Positions 34,168 to 43,695 are shown, numbered from the stretch's first letter. The stretch is DNA of 64,000 nucleotides from Terribacillus sp. FSL K6-0262 (GCF_037977385.1 NZ_CP150277.1:2891001-2955000), one strand, 5' to 3'. Made by a program: numbers and translations. Notes: generated from the letters alone by a model not told the origin.

Positions 34168-35061
34168 TTGAATGCACGTGTAAGGAGCAATTTATGGGGA
34201 TATTTTTTCATCGGTCCATTCATCATCGGCTTTTTAGCCTTTACCATCGTGCCGATGCTAGCTTCTTTGTATTTCTCATTTACCAGTTATGGATTATTCG
34301 ATTCACCCAAATGGATCGGGTTTGAAAACTATATCAAAATGTTCACCGAAGATCCTCGCTATATCCAATCACTGAAGGTTACTTTCATTTATGTATTGGG
34401 CGGGGTACCGCTCAGGCTGGCATTTGCTTTGCTTGTTGCCATGCTGCTGAATGCCGGATCGCGGGCTGTCGGCTGGTATCGGACGCTGTATTATCTGCCC
34501 TCCCTGATTGGCGGCAGTGTTGCCGTCGCAATCATGTGGCGGAATATTTTCGGAGATGATGGAATCGTGAACTTGGCGTTGGAAAGTGTCGGATTGGATG
34601 CGATCCGCTGGTTTGGCGAACCGACAGCAGCTCTATGGATGCTGATTTTCCTATCCATCTGGCAGTTTGGATCTTCCATGCTGATTTTCCTGGCAGGCTT
34701 GAAATCCATTCCGGCCAGTTTCTATGAAGCGGCCAGTGTGGATGGCGCGAACTTCATCCAGAAATTCTTCCGTATCACCTTGCCGATGCTGAGCCCGGTT
34801 TTATTATTCAATATCATCATGCAGACGATCTCTGCATTCATGACGTTCGTACCTGCCTTCATCATTTCCAAGGGTACTGGCGGTCCGCTGGATGGTACGC
34901 TTCTCTATTCCTTGTACTTATTCAAGCAAGGATTCGAGTATTTCAATATGGGGTATGCCTCGGCCATGGCGTGGGTGATGCTGCTGATTGTGGCGGCTTT
35001 GACAGGAATCATCTTCTGGACATCCAAATACTGGGTTCACTATGAGTCGGAGGGGAAGTAA
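34168..35061 (+). CDS. Sugar ABC transporter permease (MalF/YesP type)
   Basis: Six-helix permease of 297 residues of the carbohydrate CUT1 family. The cytoplasmic coupling EAA loop is [23 protein letters not shown] is the first possible start in the open frame and has GAGGAG about 9 bases upstream. The partner permease starts 1 bp after its stop. No ATPase is encoded in the cluster, so a shared MsmX-type ATPase elsewhere must energise it. Confidence 0.93.
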   Translation: MNARVRSNLWGYFFIGPFIIGFLAFTIVPMLASLYFSFTSYGLFDSPKWIGFENYIKMFTEDPRYIQSLKVTFIYVLGGVPLRLAFALLVAMLLNAGSRAVGWYRTLYYLPSLIGGSVAVAIMWRNIFGDDGIVNLALESVGLDAIRWFGEPTAALWMLIFLSIWQFGSSMLIFLAGLKSIPASFYEAASVDGANFIQKFFRITLPMLSPVLLFNIIMQTISAFMTFVPAFIISKGTGGPLDGTLLYSLYLFKQGFEYFNMGYASAMAWVMLLIVAALTGIIFWTSKYWVHYESEGK

Positions 35062-35062
35062 G

Positions 35063-35902
35063 ATGACTAAAAAAGGACCTCGATATTATCTTTACCATAT
35101 TCTTGTCGGCGGCTTTGCCATCCTGTTGCTTTATCCGGTCATTTGGCTGTTTGTCAGCTCGTTCAAAGAGAGCGGCGATATTTTTGTCACAGCTGGCTCG
35201 CTCATCCCCGATCCGTTCACTTTATTGAATTATACGCAAGGGTGGGAGGGCTTTGGCGGTTATGGATTTGGGACATTCATCAAGAATACGATTGTTTTCG
35301 TCATCTGGATGCTGGCCGGCCACCTGATTTCTTGTTCGCTGATTGCCTTTGGTTTTGCCAGGCTGAAGTTCGCCGGGAGAGGTTTTTGGTTCATGATCAT
35401 GCTCGTGACATTGATGCTGCCTTATGAGGTTGTCATGATTCCGCAGTATATCATCTTCTCAGAGCTTGGCTGGCTGAATTCCCTGAAGCCGTTGGTCGTG
35501 CCCGCCTTTTTTGGCCATCCGTTCTTCATCTTTTTGCTGGTGCAATTCATCCGAACCATTCCAAGGGAGCTGGATGAAGCGGCGACAATAGATGGGGCAA
35601 ATACATTCCAGATCTTTTATAAGGTGATTCTCCCGCTCATCGTCCCTGCCTTGGCGACAACGGCTATTTTCACCTTCTATTGGACTTGGGATAATTTGCT
35701 CGGACCTGTCCTGTATTTGAACAGTCCTGAAAAATACACGGTCTCGATGGCGCTTAATATGTTTTTGAGCAACGAAACCGTCTCGAACTGGGGAGCGATG
35801 TTCGCCATGTCGATTGTCACACTCGTGCCGGTGTTTGTCATTTTCTTCATCTTCCAGCGTTATGTGGTGGAAGGAATCAGCACGACTGGATTGAAAGGAT
35901 AG
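35063..35902 (+). CDS. Sugar ABC transporter permease (MalG/YesQ type)
   Basis: Second CUT1 permease, 279 residues, six helices. EAA loop: [20 protein letters not shown]; the C terminus has the family's TTGLKG ending. The ATG at 35063 follows GGAGGGGAAG and is preferred to an upstream ATG at 35042 that would overlap the first permease. It forms the membrane channel with the upstream permease. Confidence 0.93.
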   Translation: MTKKGPRYYLYHILVGGFAILLLYPVIWLFVSSFKESGDIFVTAGSLIPDPFTLLNYTQGWEGFGGYGFGTFIKNTIVFVIWMLAGHLISCSLIAFGFARLKFAGRGFWFMIMLVTLMLPYEVVMIPQYIIFSELGWLNSLKPLVVPAFFGHPFFIFLLVQFIRTIPRELDEAATIDGANTFQIFYKVILPLIVPALATTAIFTFYWTWDNLLGPVLYLNSPEKYTVSMALNMFLSNETVSNWGAMFAMSIVTLVPVFVIFFIFQRYVVEGISTTGLKG

Positions 35903-35924
35903 ATTTCAGAAAGGAGACGGCATT

Positions 35925-36590
35925 ATGTCTGCAATCAATAAAGGGCTGGAATGGATCACCAGGATGGCGTATGTCAACATCCTTTGGCTCATTTTCCTGC
36001 TGCCGGGGCTGGTGGTCTTCGGGGTTTTTCCTGCGACGGCTGCCATGCTGACCATCATTCACCAATGGCTTCAAGGCAAGACGGATATTTCAATCTTTGG
36101 CACCTTCCTGGAAACGTATAAAAAGGAGTTCATCAACAGTAATAAGCTGGGGTATATGTTCGTTTTGCTGGGATATATCCTTTATTTGGACTTCCTATTC
36201 CTGACTGCGGCTCCAGACGCTGCCTTGTATTTGACCATTCCATTCCTTATCATCACTTCCTTTGCCTTTTCAGCGGGTTTGTACGCGTTTCCGATGCTGG
36301 TCCATTATGAGATGAAGCCGCTCCAAATCGTGAAACGAGCTTTCTTTATCATGATGCTGAATCCGTGCCAAACCTTCCTGATGCTGATCGGAACGATGGG
36401 AGCGGGGTCCATGTTATGGTATTTCCAAGGTCTGGCACTGTTTTTCAGCTTCAGCATCCTTGCTTTGATCATCATGATGCCAGCTGCCAGGGCATTTGAG
36501 AGAATGGAGAAGAAATCTGCAAATCTGCAAGCAAAGGAAAACCAATCAGTCCTGACAAAACAACAAAGAAAGGGAGGAGCCATGCTGTGA
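35925..36590 (+). CDS. DUF624 membrane protein (YesL-like)
   Basis: Membrane protein of 221 residues with about five helices, matching the DUF624/YesL family: N-terminal ITRMAYVNILWLIFLLPGL and FPATAAMLTIIHQW. Such genes accompany YesM/YesN two-component systems and CUT1 transporters in Firmicutes. The role is unknown. AAAGGAG precedes the ATG. Its TGA overlaps the GTG start of the next gene (GTGA), so translation is coupled. Confidence 0.9.
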   Translation: MSAINKGLEWITRMAYVNILWLIFLLPGLVVFGVFPATAAMLTIIHQWLQGKTDISIFGTFLETYKKEFINSNKLGYMFVLLGYILYLDFLFLTAAPDAALYLTIPFLIITSFAFSAGLYAFPMLVHYEMKPLQIVKRAFFIMMLNPCQTFLMLIGTMGAGSMLWYFQGLALFFSFSILALIIMMPAARAFERMEKKSANLQAKENQSVLTKQQRKGGAML

Positions 36591-37867
36591 AAAAATATGC
36601 GCTTGTCGGAACAGGCGGCCGGGCGGAATTTTATTATGGGGCAATTGCCAGGGATTTCAAGGAGGCCTGTACACTTGCTGGTTTTTGTGACATAAACAAG
36701 GTCAGGATGCGTTATGCCAATCAGCTTTTGAAGGATAAGTATCAGCATCCTGCCATACCAATGTACCATGCGGCTGATTTTGATTGGATGATTCGAAAGG
36801 AAAAGCCGGATATTGTCATTGTCACGACCATCGACCGAACGCATCATTCATATATCATCAGGGCATTGGAGCTTGGCTGTGATGTGATCACGGAAAAACC
36901 GATGACGACGGATGAAGGAAAATGTCAGGAAATCCTGGATGCCATCCAAAGGACGGGGAAGGAAGTCCGAGTCACATTCAATTATCGATATGCCCCGCAT
37001 AATACAAAAATAAAGGAATTGATCCGCTCAGGTGTCATTGGGAAAGTGAACTCCGTGCATTTTGAATGGGCGCTGGATACGAAGCATGGAGCGGATTATT
37101 TCCGCAGATGGCATCGAGATAAACGAAACAGCGGCGGCCTGCTCGTGCATAAGTCCACGCATCACTTTGACTTGGTGAACTTCTGGCTGGACTCGGCGCC
37201 CCAGCGTGTTTATGCGACAGGCGATCTGCTTTTCTATGGCAGGGAAAACGCTGAACAGAGGGGAGAAACGGCATTTTACCAGCGTGCTTATCAAAGCGAG
37301 CAGGCAAGGCACGACCCTTTCGCCCTTGATCTGGAGGGGAATGAACATTTGAAAGCGATGTACCTGGATGCGGAAAAAGAGGATGGCTATCAAAGGGATC
37401 AAAGTGTTTTCGGGGATGGCATAAGTATCGAGGATACTTTGGGAGTACTGGTGAACTATAAAAGTAAAGCTATCCTGACGTACAGCTTGAATGCCTATCT
37501 GCCATGGGAAGGTTTCATCGTTTCCTTCAATGGAACGAAAGGCAGAATCGACGCGCGGATCATAGAGAAGTCCTATGTGAACTCCGGCGGCGAAAAAGCC
37601 GAGGAAGGGCAGCTTGAACAATTATCCATCGTTGTACGTCCTATGTTCGATGCACCTTATGAGGTCGAAGTGGATGCGGGAATAGGAGGCCACGGCGGAG
37701 GCGATATGGCGATGCTGCAAGACTTATTCGGAAAGCCTGTGCCCGACCCTTTCAAACGCGCAGCCTCTCATGTGGATGGCGCCATGTCCATCATGACTGG
37801 CATCGCCGGCAACCATTCTTTGAGGTCGGGAAATGCAGTCAACATCAGTGAATTAATCAATCTATAG
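36587..37867 (+). CDS. Gfo/Idh/MocA family oxidoreductase
   Basis: NAD(P)-dependent dehydrogenase of 426 residues. The Rossmann part begins YALVGTGGRAEFYYGAI; the conserved EKP motif (DVITEKPMTTDEGKC) supplies the catalytic/nucleotide-binding Lys, and GGLLVHKSTHHFDLVNFWL holds the active-site His region. Such enzymes oxidise sugars, inositols or glycosides (including 3-keto glycoside routes). GTG start, overlapping the YesL-like gene by 4 bp, with GGGAGG upstream. The substrate is presumably the sugar imported by this locus. Confidence 0.92.
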   Translation: MKKYALVGTGGRAEFYYGAIARDFKEACTLAGFCDINKVRMRYANQLLKDKYQHPAIPMYHAADFDWMIRKEKPDIVIVTTIDRTHHSYIIRALELGCDVITEKPMTTDEGKCQEILDAIQRTGKEVRVTFNYRYAPHNTKIKELIRSGVIGKVNSVHFEWALDTKHGADYFRRWHRDKRNSGGLLVHKSTHHFDLVNFWLDSAPQRVYATGDLLFYGRENAEQRGETAFYQRAYQSEQARHDPFALDLEGNEHLKAMYLDAEKEDGYQRDQSVFGDGISIEDTLGVLVNYKSKAILTYSLNAYLPWEGFIVSFNGTKGRIDARIIEKSYVNSGGEKAEEGQLEQLSIVVRPMFDAPYEVEVDAGIGGHGGGDMAMLQDLFGKPVPDPFKRAASHVDGAMSIMTGIAGNHSLRSGNAVNISELINL

Positions 37868-37896
37868 AACCAAATAGTCGAATGGAGGATGTTTTG

Positions 37897-38670
37897 GTGG
37901 AGAAAACGGCCATCATTTCCGGCGGAGCTTCCGGGATCGGCAAGGCTGCTGCGATGAAGCTAGCTGATGCAGGGTTTCGGGTTTGCCTGCTGGATGTGAA
38001 TGATACGAAATTGTCCGAAGTTAAAAAGGAGATGCAAGAGAAAGCGTTCCAAGTCATGACCATCCCTTGTGATATCGCTGATTATGATCGAGTTGAAATG
38101 GCTGTCCAAAAAATGACGGATCATTGGGGCAGGATCGATGTAGTATTCGCAAACGCCGGGATTGTCGGCCAGGCTGCATCGATTGAGTCCATGAGCATTG
38201 ATAATTGGAAAAACGTGCATGACATCAATTTAAATGGAACATTTTTCCTTGTGAAGGCAGCCATTCCCCATGTGAAAAAGCAGGGCGGGAGCATCATCAT
38301 CACCAGTTCGGTCAGCGGAAATAGAGTCTTTTCCCAAGCCGGCTTCACCGCTTATTCCACGTCAAAGGCTGCACAAGCGGCTTTTGCTAAGATGGCAGCT
38401 CTGGAGCTGGCGAAATACCATATCCGGGTGAATGTCATCTGTCCTGGAGGGATTGAAACGGATTTCAGCAAATCAATCAAGAAATCCAAGAATCTGGATG
38501 AAATCAAAGTACCTGTTGAATTCCCTGAAGGAAGCAAACCGTTGGATGAACGTTCCGGCAAACCAGAGGAAGTGGCGAATTTAGTAAAGTTCCTGGCCAC
38601 CGATGACTCGAGTCATATTACAGGTACCGAAATCTATATAGATGGGGCAGAGTCATTATTGATCGGATAG
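37897..38670 (+). CDS. SDR family oxidoreductase
   Basis: Classical short-chain dehydrogenase, 257 residues. Cofactor loop GGASGIGKAAA; NAG motif in FANAGIVG; catalytic Ser in ITSSVSG and Tyr-x3-Lys in AYSTSKAA; C-terminal HITGTEIYIDGAESL. Asp in LLDVND after the second strand suggests NAD+ preference. GTG at 37897 is chosen with GGAGG 8 bases upstream; the frame also has ATG 37882 and TTG 37894. It probably acts on an oxidised sugar or alcohol in the same pathway as the preceding oxidoreductase. Last gene before a terminator. Confidence 0.9.
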   Translation: MEKTAIISGGASGIGKAAAMKLADAGFRVCLLDVNDTKLSEVKKEMQEKAFQVMTIPCDIADYDRVEMAVQKMTDHWGRIDVVFANAGIVGQAASIESMSIDNWKNVHDINLNGTFFLVKAAIPHVKKQGGSIIITSSVSGNRVFSQAGFTAYSTSKAAQAAFAKMAALELAKYHIRVNVICPGGIETDFSKSIKKSKNLDEIKVPVEFPEGSKPLDERSGKPEEVANLVKFLATDDSSHITGTEIYIDGAESLLIG

Positions 38671-38690
38671 GGCGTCAGCTTCTTGGGAAC

Positions 38691-38720
38691 AAACACCATG
38701 CAAAGTGTCATGGTGTTTTC
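38691..38720 (+). terminator. Terminator after the SDR gene
   Basis: AAACACCATG/CATGGTGTTT perfect 10-bp stem, 8-nt loop, TTTTC. It separates the transport/enzyme genes from the two-component genes. Confidence 0.85.
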
Positions 38721-38735
38721 GCTGGCCTTGGAATT

Positions 38736-38773
38736 AGCAAATCAAGCAGCCGCCCTGGCCGCAATGATTTGCT
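38736..38773. repeat. Inverted repeat upstream of histidine kinase gene
   Basis: AGCAAATCA (38736-38744) and TGATTTGCT (38765-38773) flank a GC-rich 20-nt spacer with GGC/GCC runs. There is no T tract, so it may be a regulator site or RNA structure rather than a terminator. Confidence 0.4.
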
Positions 38774-38915
38774 ATCGAGCTCATCTGTCCGAAGCTCTTG
38801 ACGACGCATGTTGTCTTTATAAATCAGGTGATGATAGAGGATATCATTTCCACCCCATAGAATTAGAGATTATATATGTCGCTTGGATGGGAACTCGGCT
38901 ATGAGGGGAGGCATC

Positions 38916-40694
38916 ATGAAAAGACTGAAAAACTTTGTCTCTAATTTAAAATTGAAATATAAATTGTTTTGTTTACTCTCCCTCGTCCTTGTATCCTTCA
39001 GCATAGGCGGGCTTGTCCTTTTGCAATATGCACTGGTTGCGTACAATGACGAGATTCATCGTCAGTCTGCCCAGTCACTGAAGGTATCATCGGCTTTGAT
39101 AGAAAAGGAAATCGAAAAAATGAAAGGGTTTTCGTACAGGCTGTCGACGGATTCCTATTTACAGTCCTATTTATATGATTTGAAAGAAACGGAGGATGAT
39201 TATAAGGCGTACCTGATCGGGGACGCAATAAAAAAAAGGCTCATCGACTTGGGGGCCTTTGAAGAATCAGTGGATTCCATTCAGCTGTACGACACTGCCG
39301 ATAGGGGCTATAGCGCGGGAAATCGTGTGATCACGATCGAAAACGAGCGCTTGCTGCAATATAAACAAGAAACGAACCAAAAGGATGGCGGAGCAGCATG
39401 GTTTGCTCCTGGTGATCAGGATGACTCGTTTGTGGTGGCTCGGGAAGTGAATGCTTATCCCGATCTTTCCTTTGAAAGACTGGGTATCATCGTAGTGCGA
39501 TTTGATATGAGAGATATCGTCTCTTCGTTCCAAAATAGTTTGGACAACAAAGAGATGCGGCTTTTGATTGCCAATTCGAATAAGGAAATCATTTTCCCGC
39601 AGGAAGCCTCAGAGAAGGATTCCTTTTTAATGGCCAGTGTCCAGGGGAGAGAAGGCTATCAAGTCGTGGATTATGAGGATGACCGCTATTTTGTGACGTA
39701 TGCATCTGCAGCTTATACGAATTGGACCTATATGATAGCTTCTCCATACAGCCAATTGTTCCAGGCAGTGACTTTGGTGCAAAGAACCGTATTGATCATC
39801 CATCTTCTATTATTTGTGATGCTGCTGTTTCTGGGCATCCGCTTTATCAAAGGAATCATCAATCCGATCGAAGCATTGAATAGAAAGATGAAAAGAGTGC
39901 AAAAAGGGGAGGTCAAAGACTTTAAGGAAGAGAGTCATATTTTATTTTCCAAGGACGAAGCAGGCCAAATGCATGAAAACTTCACTAAAATGATGAACCA
40001 GATCCATTGGCTGATCGAAGAGAATTATAAGAAGCAGCTGGTGATCAAGGATGCTGAATTCAAAACACTCCAAGCACAAATCAACCCTCATTTCCTCTAT
40101 AACACATTGGAATCCATCAATTGGTCAGCAAAGCTTGGGAAGACACAGGAAACCTCACGCATGGCGACATCCCTGGGATTTATTTTACGTTCCTCTTTGG
40201 AAACGAAGGACGCCCTGATTCCGCTTGCAGAAGAACTGGATATTGTAAAGCATTATATCATGATCCAATCTTATCGTTTTCAGGAGCGATTGGTTTTCCA
40301 TGCTGATATTCCTGATGATCTTCTTTCCTGCAAGGTGCCCAAATTCAGCCTGCAGCCTTTGGTGGAAAATGCGATTAAGTATGGCCTGCAGGAGATCGTC
40401 GGGGTGTGTACGATTGGCATCGAGGCAGTGCAAGAAGGGGAAAACGTGAACATCTCGGTGAGCGATGACGGACCAGGCATGGAGCAGGAGCTCATTCATA
40501 CATTATCCAGCGGGAATTATCGTCCCAAGGGAACGGGCTTGGGTATCCGGAATATCGATAACCGATTGAAAATATTATTCGGTCCGGCTTATGGCATTCA
40601 GGTGATAAGTGAACCGGCTGCTGGAACGAAGGTAATGCTGACAATTCCTTTTGAAGGAGGGGGCGATCTTGTTCAAAGTTCTGCTGGTAGATGA
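38916..40694 (+). CDS. Sensor histidine kinase (YesM/LytS type)
   Basis: Membrane sensor kinase of 592 residues. An N-terminal helix (about 15-37) and a second helix near 290-310 bracket a roughly 250-residue extracellular Cache-like sensor. A HAMP domain follows, then the His_kinase domain with phospho-acceptor His392 in QAQINPHFLYNTLE, and a HATPase with VSDDGPGM and GTGLGIRNI. It is likely to sense a sugar and phosphorylate the response regulator whose gene it overlaps by 26 bp. ATG at 38916 is supported by AGGGGAGG. Confidence 0.95.
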   Translation: MKRLKNFVSNLKLKYKLFCLLSLVLVSFSIGGLVLLQYALVAYNDEIHRQSAQSLKVSSALIEKEIEKMKGFSYRLSTDSYLQSYLYDLKETEDDYKAYLIGDAIKKRLIDLGAFEESVDSIQLYDTADRGYSAGNRVITIENERLLQYKQETNQKDGGAAWFAPGDQDDSFVVAREVNAYPDLSFERLGIIVVRFDMRDIVSSFQNSLDNKEMRLLIANSNKEIIFPQEASEKDSFLMASVQGREGYQVVDYEDDRYFVTYASAAYTNWTYMIASPYSQLFQAVTLVQRTVLIIHLLLFVMLLFLGIRFIKGIINPIEALNRKMKRVQKGEVKDFKEESHILFSKDEAGQMHENFTKMMNQIHWLIEENYKKQLVIKDAEFKTLQAQINPHFLYNTLESINWSAKLGKTQETSRMATSLGFILRSSLETKDALIPLAEELDIVKHYIMIQSYRFQERLVFHADIPDDLLSCKVPKFSLQPLVENAIKYGLQEIVGVCTIGIEAVQEGENVNISVSDDGPGMEQELIHTLSSGNYRPKGTGLGIRNIDNRLKILFGPAYGIQVISEPAAGTKVMLTIPFEGGGDLVQSSAGR

Positions 40695-41427
40695 TGAGCC
40701 GATGCTGCTTGAGGGGATATCTTCTATCGTAGAATGGGAGCAGCAAGGAACCGTCTTGCATGGCATAGCAAGGAATGGGCTAGAAGCCTTGGAATTCATC
40801 CGGGAACATGTCCCTGACATCGTCATTACAGACATTACCATGCCCGGCTTGGATGGGATGGGTTTGATTGAACAAGGAAGCAAAGTCTCTCCAGCAATCA
40901 AATGGATACTTTTATCCGGCTACAACGAATTCGAATATGCCCAGAAAGCCATGCGCTTTGGCGTGAAGCATTATTTGCTCAAGCCATCAAGTGAAGAGGA
41001 CATTCATGAAGCTTTGACGGAAGTCGTTCAAGAACTGGCGGAAGAAAATAAAATGCGAATCCATCTGGCAAATGAGGATACGGAAGAACTGGCAAAGTAC
41101 TCGTCCGTTGTCAATAAGATGATCATTGCGATAAAGGAAAATATTGAAAATCCCAGCCTGTCCTTGCAATGGATTGCAAACGAAGTGTTATATATGAACA
41201 CCGATTACCTGGGCAAATTATTCAAAAAAGAAGTGGGAGAGAAATTTTCTGCTTATGTGGTGAAACGTAAAATAGATAAAGCAGTGGAAATCATGGGCAA
41301 ACAGAAAGATATCAAGGTATTTGAGCTGGCAGAGCAATTAGGGTATGGAAATAATCCGCAATATTTCAGTAATATTTTCAAGAAACAAACAGGCTGCAGC
41401 CCGACGGAGTGGATAAAGAACAAGTAA
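40669..41427 (+). CDS. AraC-type response regulator (YesN type)
   Basis: Response regulator of 252 residues. The N-terminal receiver has Asp55 in VITDITMPG as phosphorylation site, DDE near the start and Lys in LLKPSSEED. The C-terminal AraC helix-turn-helix pair covers about 145-250 (LSLQWIANEVLYMNTDYLGK, then QLGYGNNPQYFSNIFKKQTG). TTG start with AAGGAGGGGG inside the kinase gene. It presumably activates the transporter operon upstream and perhaps the esterase gene downstream. Confidence 0.94.
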   Translation: MFKVLLVDDEPMLLEGISSIVEWEQQGTVLHGIARNGLEALEFIREHVPDIVITDITMPGLDGMGLIEQGSKVSPAIKWILLSGYNEFEYAQKAMRFGVKHYLLKPSSEEDIHEALTEVVQELAEENKMRIHLANEDTEELAKYSSVVNKMIIAIKENIENPSLSLQWIANEVLYMNTDYLGKLFKKEVGEKFSAYVVKRKIDKAVEIMGKQKDIKVFELAEQLGYGNNPQYFSNIFKKQTGCSPTEWIKNK

Positions 41428-41465
41428 GCGGATTGTAAAGGGAATGATTTTGAGGAGGACAGCAG

Positions 41466-42065
41466 ATGGGTGAAAAATGGATTTTTATAGGAGACAGCAT
41501 CACCGAATGCGGCAGATTCGAGGATCCCCGGGATATCGGGGACGGTTATGTGAAAATGATCGAAGATGAACTGTCTAAGAAAAAAGAAGTAGAAATCCTA
41601 AACAAGGGAGTGGGAGGAAACCGTATCACTGACTTGGCTGAGAGGTGGGAGGGAGATGTGCTTTCGCTGGCTCCAGATTTAGTATCGATTTCCATCGGGA
41701 TCAATGATGTATGGAGACAATTGGATCAGCCGCAGATACAGCAGATTTATCCTGATGAATTCAGGAAAATCTATGACAAGCTCCTGTTTGGAGCAAGACA
41801 GATTGGTGCTGTGCTGTTTCTCATGGAGCCGACAATCATCGAGGAAAAAAACGATTCAAAAGGAAATAGAATGCTGATTCCCTATGTGGAGATCGTCCGT
41901 GAACTAGCTGACAAGCATGATGCGGCACTCGTTCGCACTCATACTGCCTTTTTGCAAACCACGAAGAAAACAAATCTGACCACAGATGGCGTCCATATGA
42001 CCAGCGCCGGTAATCGCTTGATGGCCGACACTTGGCTGGAAGCATATTTTGCTGAAATGACTTGA
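41466..42065 (+). CDS. SGNH/GDSL family esterase
   Basis: Hydrolase of 199 residues with all four SGNH blocks: Ser in FIGDSITECG, Gly in NKGVGGNRI, Asn in SIGINDVW and the Asp/His pair in TDGVHMTSAG. No signal peptide, so it is intracellular. Enzymes of this type include carbohydrate acetyl esterases such as rhamnogalacturonan acetylesterases of the yes locus. In this context it may deacetylate the imported sugar. GAGGAGG precedes the ATG, 38 bp after the regulator gene. Confidence 0.9.
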   Translation: MGEKWIFIGDSITECGRFEDPRDIGDGYVKMIEDELSKKKEVEILNKGVGGNRITDLAERWEGDVLSLAPDLVSISIGINDVWRQLDQPQIQQIYPDEFRKIYDKLLFGARQIGAVLFLMEPTIIEEKNDSKGNRMLIPYVEIVRELADKHDAALVRTHTAFLQTTKKTNLTTDGVHMTSAGNRLMADTWLEAYFAEMT

Positions 42066-42092
42066 ATACAGAAAGGAAGCGTAAATGTAACT

Positions 42093-42123
42093 GACATAAG
42101 ACGAAGCCCCTCTATAATACATT
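42093..42123 (+). promoter_or_regulatory. Candidate sigma-E promoter of cwlJ
   Basis: GACATAAG (42093-42100), 15-bp spacer, AATACATT (42116-42123). The -10 matches the sigma-E consensus CATACAnT at all but one position; the -35 match is weaker. cwlJ is sigma-E dependent in B. subtilis. Confidence 0.4.
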
Positions 42124-42164
42124 AAAAACAAGGTGAGTTTTTATACTGTGAGTGGGGTGATCAA

Positions 42165-42605
42165 ATGGCAAGGGTCCAATACAATAGTTCAGACATTGAT
42201 TTGATGGCCAGGATGATGCGGGCGGAAGCCGAAGGAGAAGGGCAGCTGGGAATGCTGTTTGTGGGGAATGTCATTGTAAACCGCGCTGTGGCTGACTGTT
42301 TGGATTTTGCGGATATACGAACGATCAATGATGTCATCTTCCAAGTGCAGGGCGGGAATTTTTCATTTGAAGCTGTCCAAAAAGGGAATGTCTTTTATCA
42401 GCGAGCACGTGAACAGGAAAGAAGATTGGCAGAAAGGAATTTGAAGTCCTGGAGACAACATCCTGCCGCGTATGCGCTTTGGTATTTCAATCCTTATGCA
42501 CCATGCCCGCCGACATGGTATGGACAGCCGTTTGCGGGTCAGTTCAAGGATCACTGTTTTTATGAGCCGCAGGCTGGGACGTGTGATAGTGTGTATATGG
42601 GGTGA
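42165..42605 (+). CDS. cwlJ: Spore cortex-lytic enzyme CwlJ-like hydrolase
   Basis: Cell wall hydrolase of the SleB/CwlJ family (Hydrolase_2), 146 residues, close to the 142 of B. subtilis CwlJ. The catalytic Glu is in MARMMRAEAEGEG, and LFVGNVIVNRAVADC and KDHCFYEPQ are family blocks. There is no signal peptide or peptidoglycan-binding domain, typical of CwlJ and unlike SleB. It sits in the spore coat and degrades cortex during germination, usually needing GerQ. Ribosome-binding site GTGGGGTGATC. It stands alone between the yes-like locus and a terminator. Confidence 0.92.
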   Translation: MARVQYNSSDIDLMARMMRAEAEGEGQLGMLFVGNVIVNRAVADCLDFADIRTINDVIFQVQGGNFSFEAVQKGNVFYQRAREQERRLAERNLKSWRQHPAAYALWYFNPYAPCPPTWYGQPFAGQFKDHCFYEPQAGTCDSVYMG

Positions 42606-42616
42606 GAGTAAATGAA

Positions 42617-42652
42617 AAAGGATTCACCTTCTATAAGGTGGTTCTTTTTTTG
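42617..42652 (+). terminator. Terminator of cwlJ
   Basis: Arms at 42617-42630 and 42635-42648 form a 14-bp stem with one mismatch and a CTAT loop; the T tract TTTTTTT follows. Confidence 0.85.
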
Positions 42653-42720
42653 ATTTTATATGCCTTATCTTCTTTATTTCTTTATGGTACGATTATTTTA
42701 CTGTAAGAATTATATAAATA

Positions 42721-43602
42721 ATGGAGAAATTGCTACTTGAGAAGAGGCGGAACCAATTGCTGCAAAAGTTGTTAGGAAAATTATCTATACCGAGGAAATC
42801 AAATATAAAAACGGAAAAGCAAAAGAATGATTCGAAGGAAAAGAAACCAAAAATAGCCTCCACAAGGATTGGCGAACTCGGAGAGTATAAAATCAACATA
42901 CAGCTCGATCAATTACCTAAGAATAGCAGATATCTGAGTGATGTATTGCTCCATAACCCTAGAGCTAAATCGGGTTATTCCCAAATTGATCATGTCATTT
43001 TCACCTCTTGGGCAATCTTCGTGGTTGAAACAAAGAATTATGCGGGAACAATTTATGGCGATCGAAATAGACATAAGTGGAGTGTGAATGGAAGGTTTCC
43101 GATGATAAATCCATTCCATCAGAATTTTGGCCATATACAAGCCCTGAAATCGATACTGTCAGATGTGGAAGATTCGAATGTTGTTTCCATGGTCTCCTTT
43201 ACCAGAAGATGTACGCTCAAGGTCAATGAAGAACTTAGGAAAATACAGTCGAATGATTTAATTGTATATGATACGGAACTTACTGAATACATAAGTAGAA
43301 AAATGAATGTGTTAAGAGTGCAAGTCCAATCTCCTTGGTTTTCTGATGAAGATATTCTAAGAATGCATCGTAGATTAAGTGAAAATAACATAACCGATCC
43401 TAATCAGAGGCAGGAACATATTGATTCATTAAGAAATAATAGGAAAGAGAATGAAGCCCTTGTAGTAAAGTCTGCTACCAAGGCGAAGTGTTTTAGGTGT
43501 GATGTTGAAGTATCTAAGAAGGTGGAGGATTACTGCAAGGCTAATTATAAGCGCTTTGATGGCAGAGTCTATTGTTTTGAACACCAAAAAAGCAAGAAAT
43601 AA
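42721..43602 (+). CDS. NERD domain protein with C-terminal Cys-rich motif
   Basis: Protein of 293 residues. A Lys/Arg-rich N terminus (1-42) precedes a NERD nuclease-related domain (about 45-160) with the restriction-like core DHVIFTSWAIFVVETKNYAG. The C terminus adds a Cys pattern, CFRCDVEV...YC...CFEH, that could bind zinc. NERD proteins are thought to act on nucleic acids but are poorly characterised. No SD precedes the ATG: TATATAAATA abuts it, suggesting a leaderless message, or else the TTG at 42757 after GAGGCGG is the true start. The coding sequence is AT-rich compared with neighbours, hinting at acquisition. Confidence 0.8.
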   Translation: MEKLLLEKRRNQLLQKLLGKLSIPRKSNIKTEKQKNDSKEKKPKIASTRIGELGEYKINIQLDQLPKNSRYLSDVLLHNPRAKSGYSQIDHVIFTSWAIFVVETKNYAGTIYGDRNRHKWSVNGRFPMINPFHQNFGHIQALKSILSDVEDSNVVSMVSFTRRCTLKVNEELRKIQSNDLIVYDTELTEYISRKMNVLRVQVQSPWFSDEDILRMHRRLSENNITDPNQRQEHIDSLRNNRKENEALVVKSATKAKCFRCDVEVSKKVEDYCKANYKRFDGRVYCFEHQKSKK

Positions 43603-43695
43603 GCAGTGTGGGAAGAGGGTTGTTGCAGGTAAAATTAATAAAGTAGTACTCAACATAAGAGTTGTATAAAATCTCTATTCACTAGTAGGATTCTT

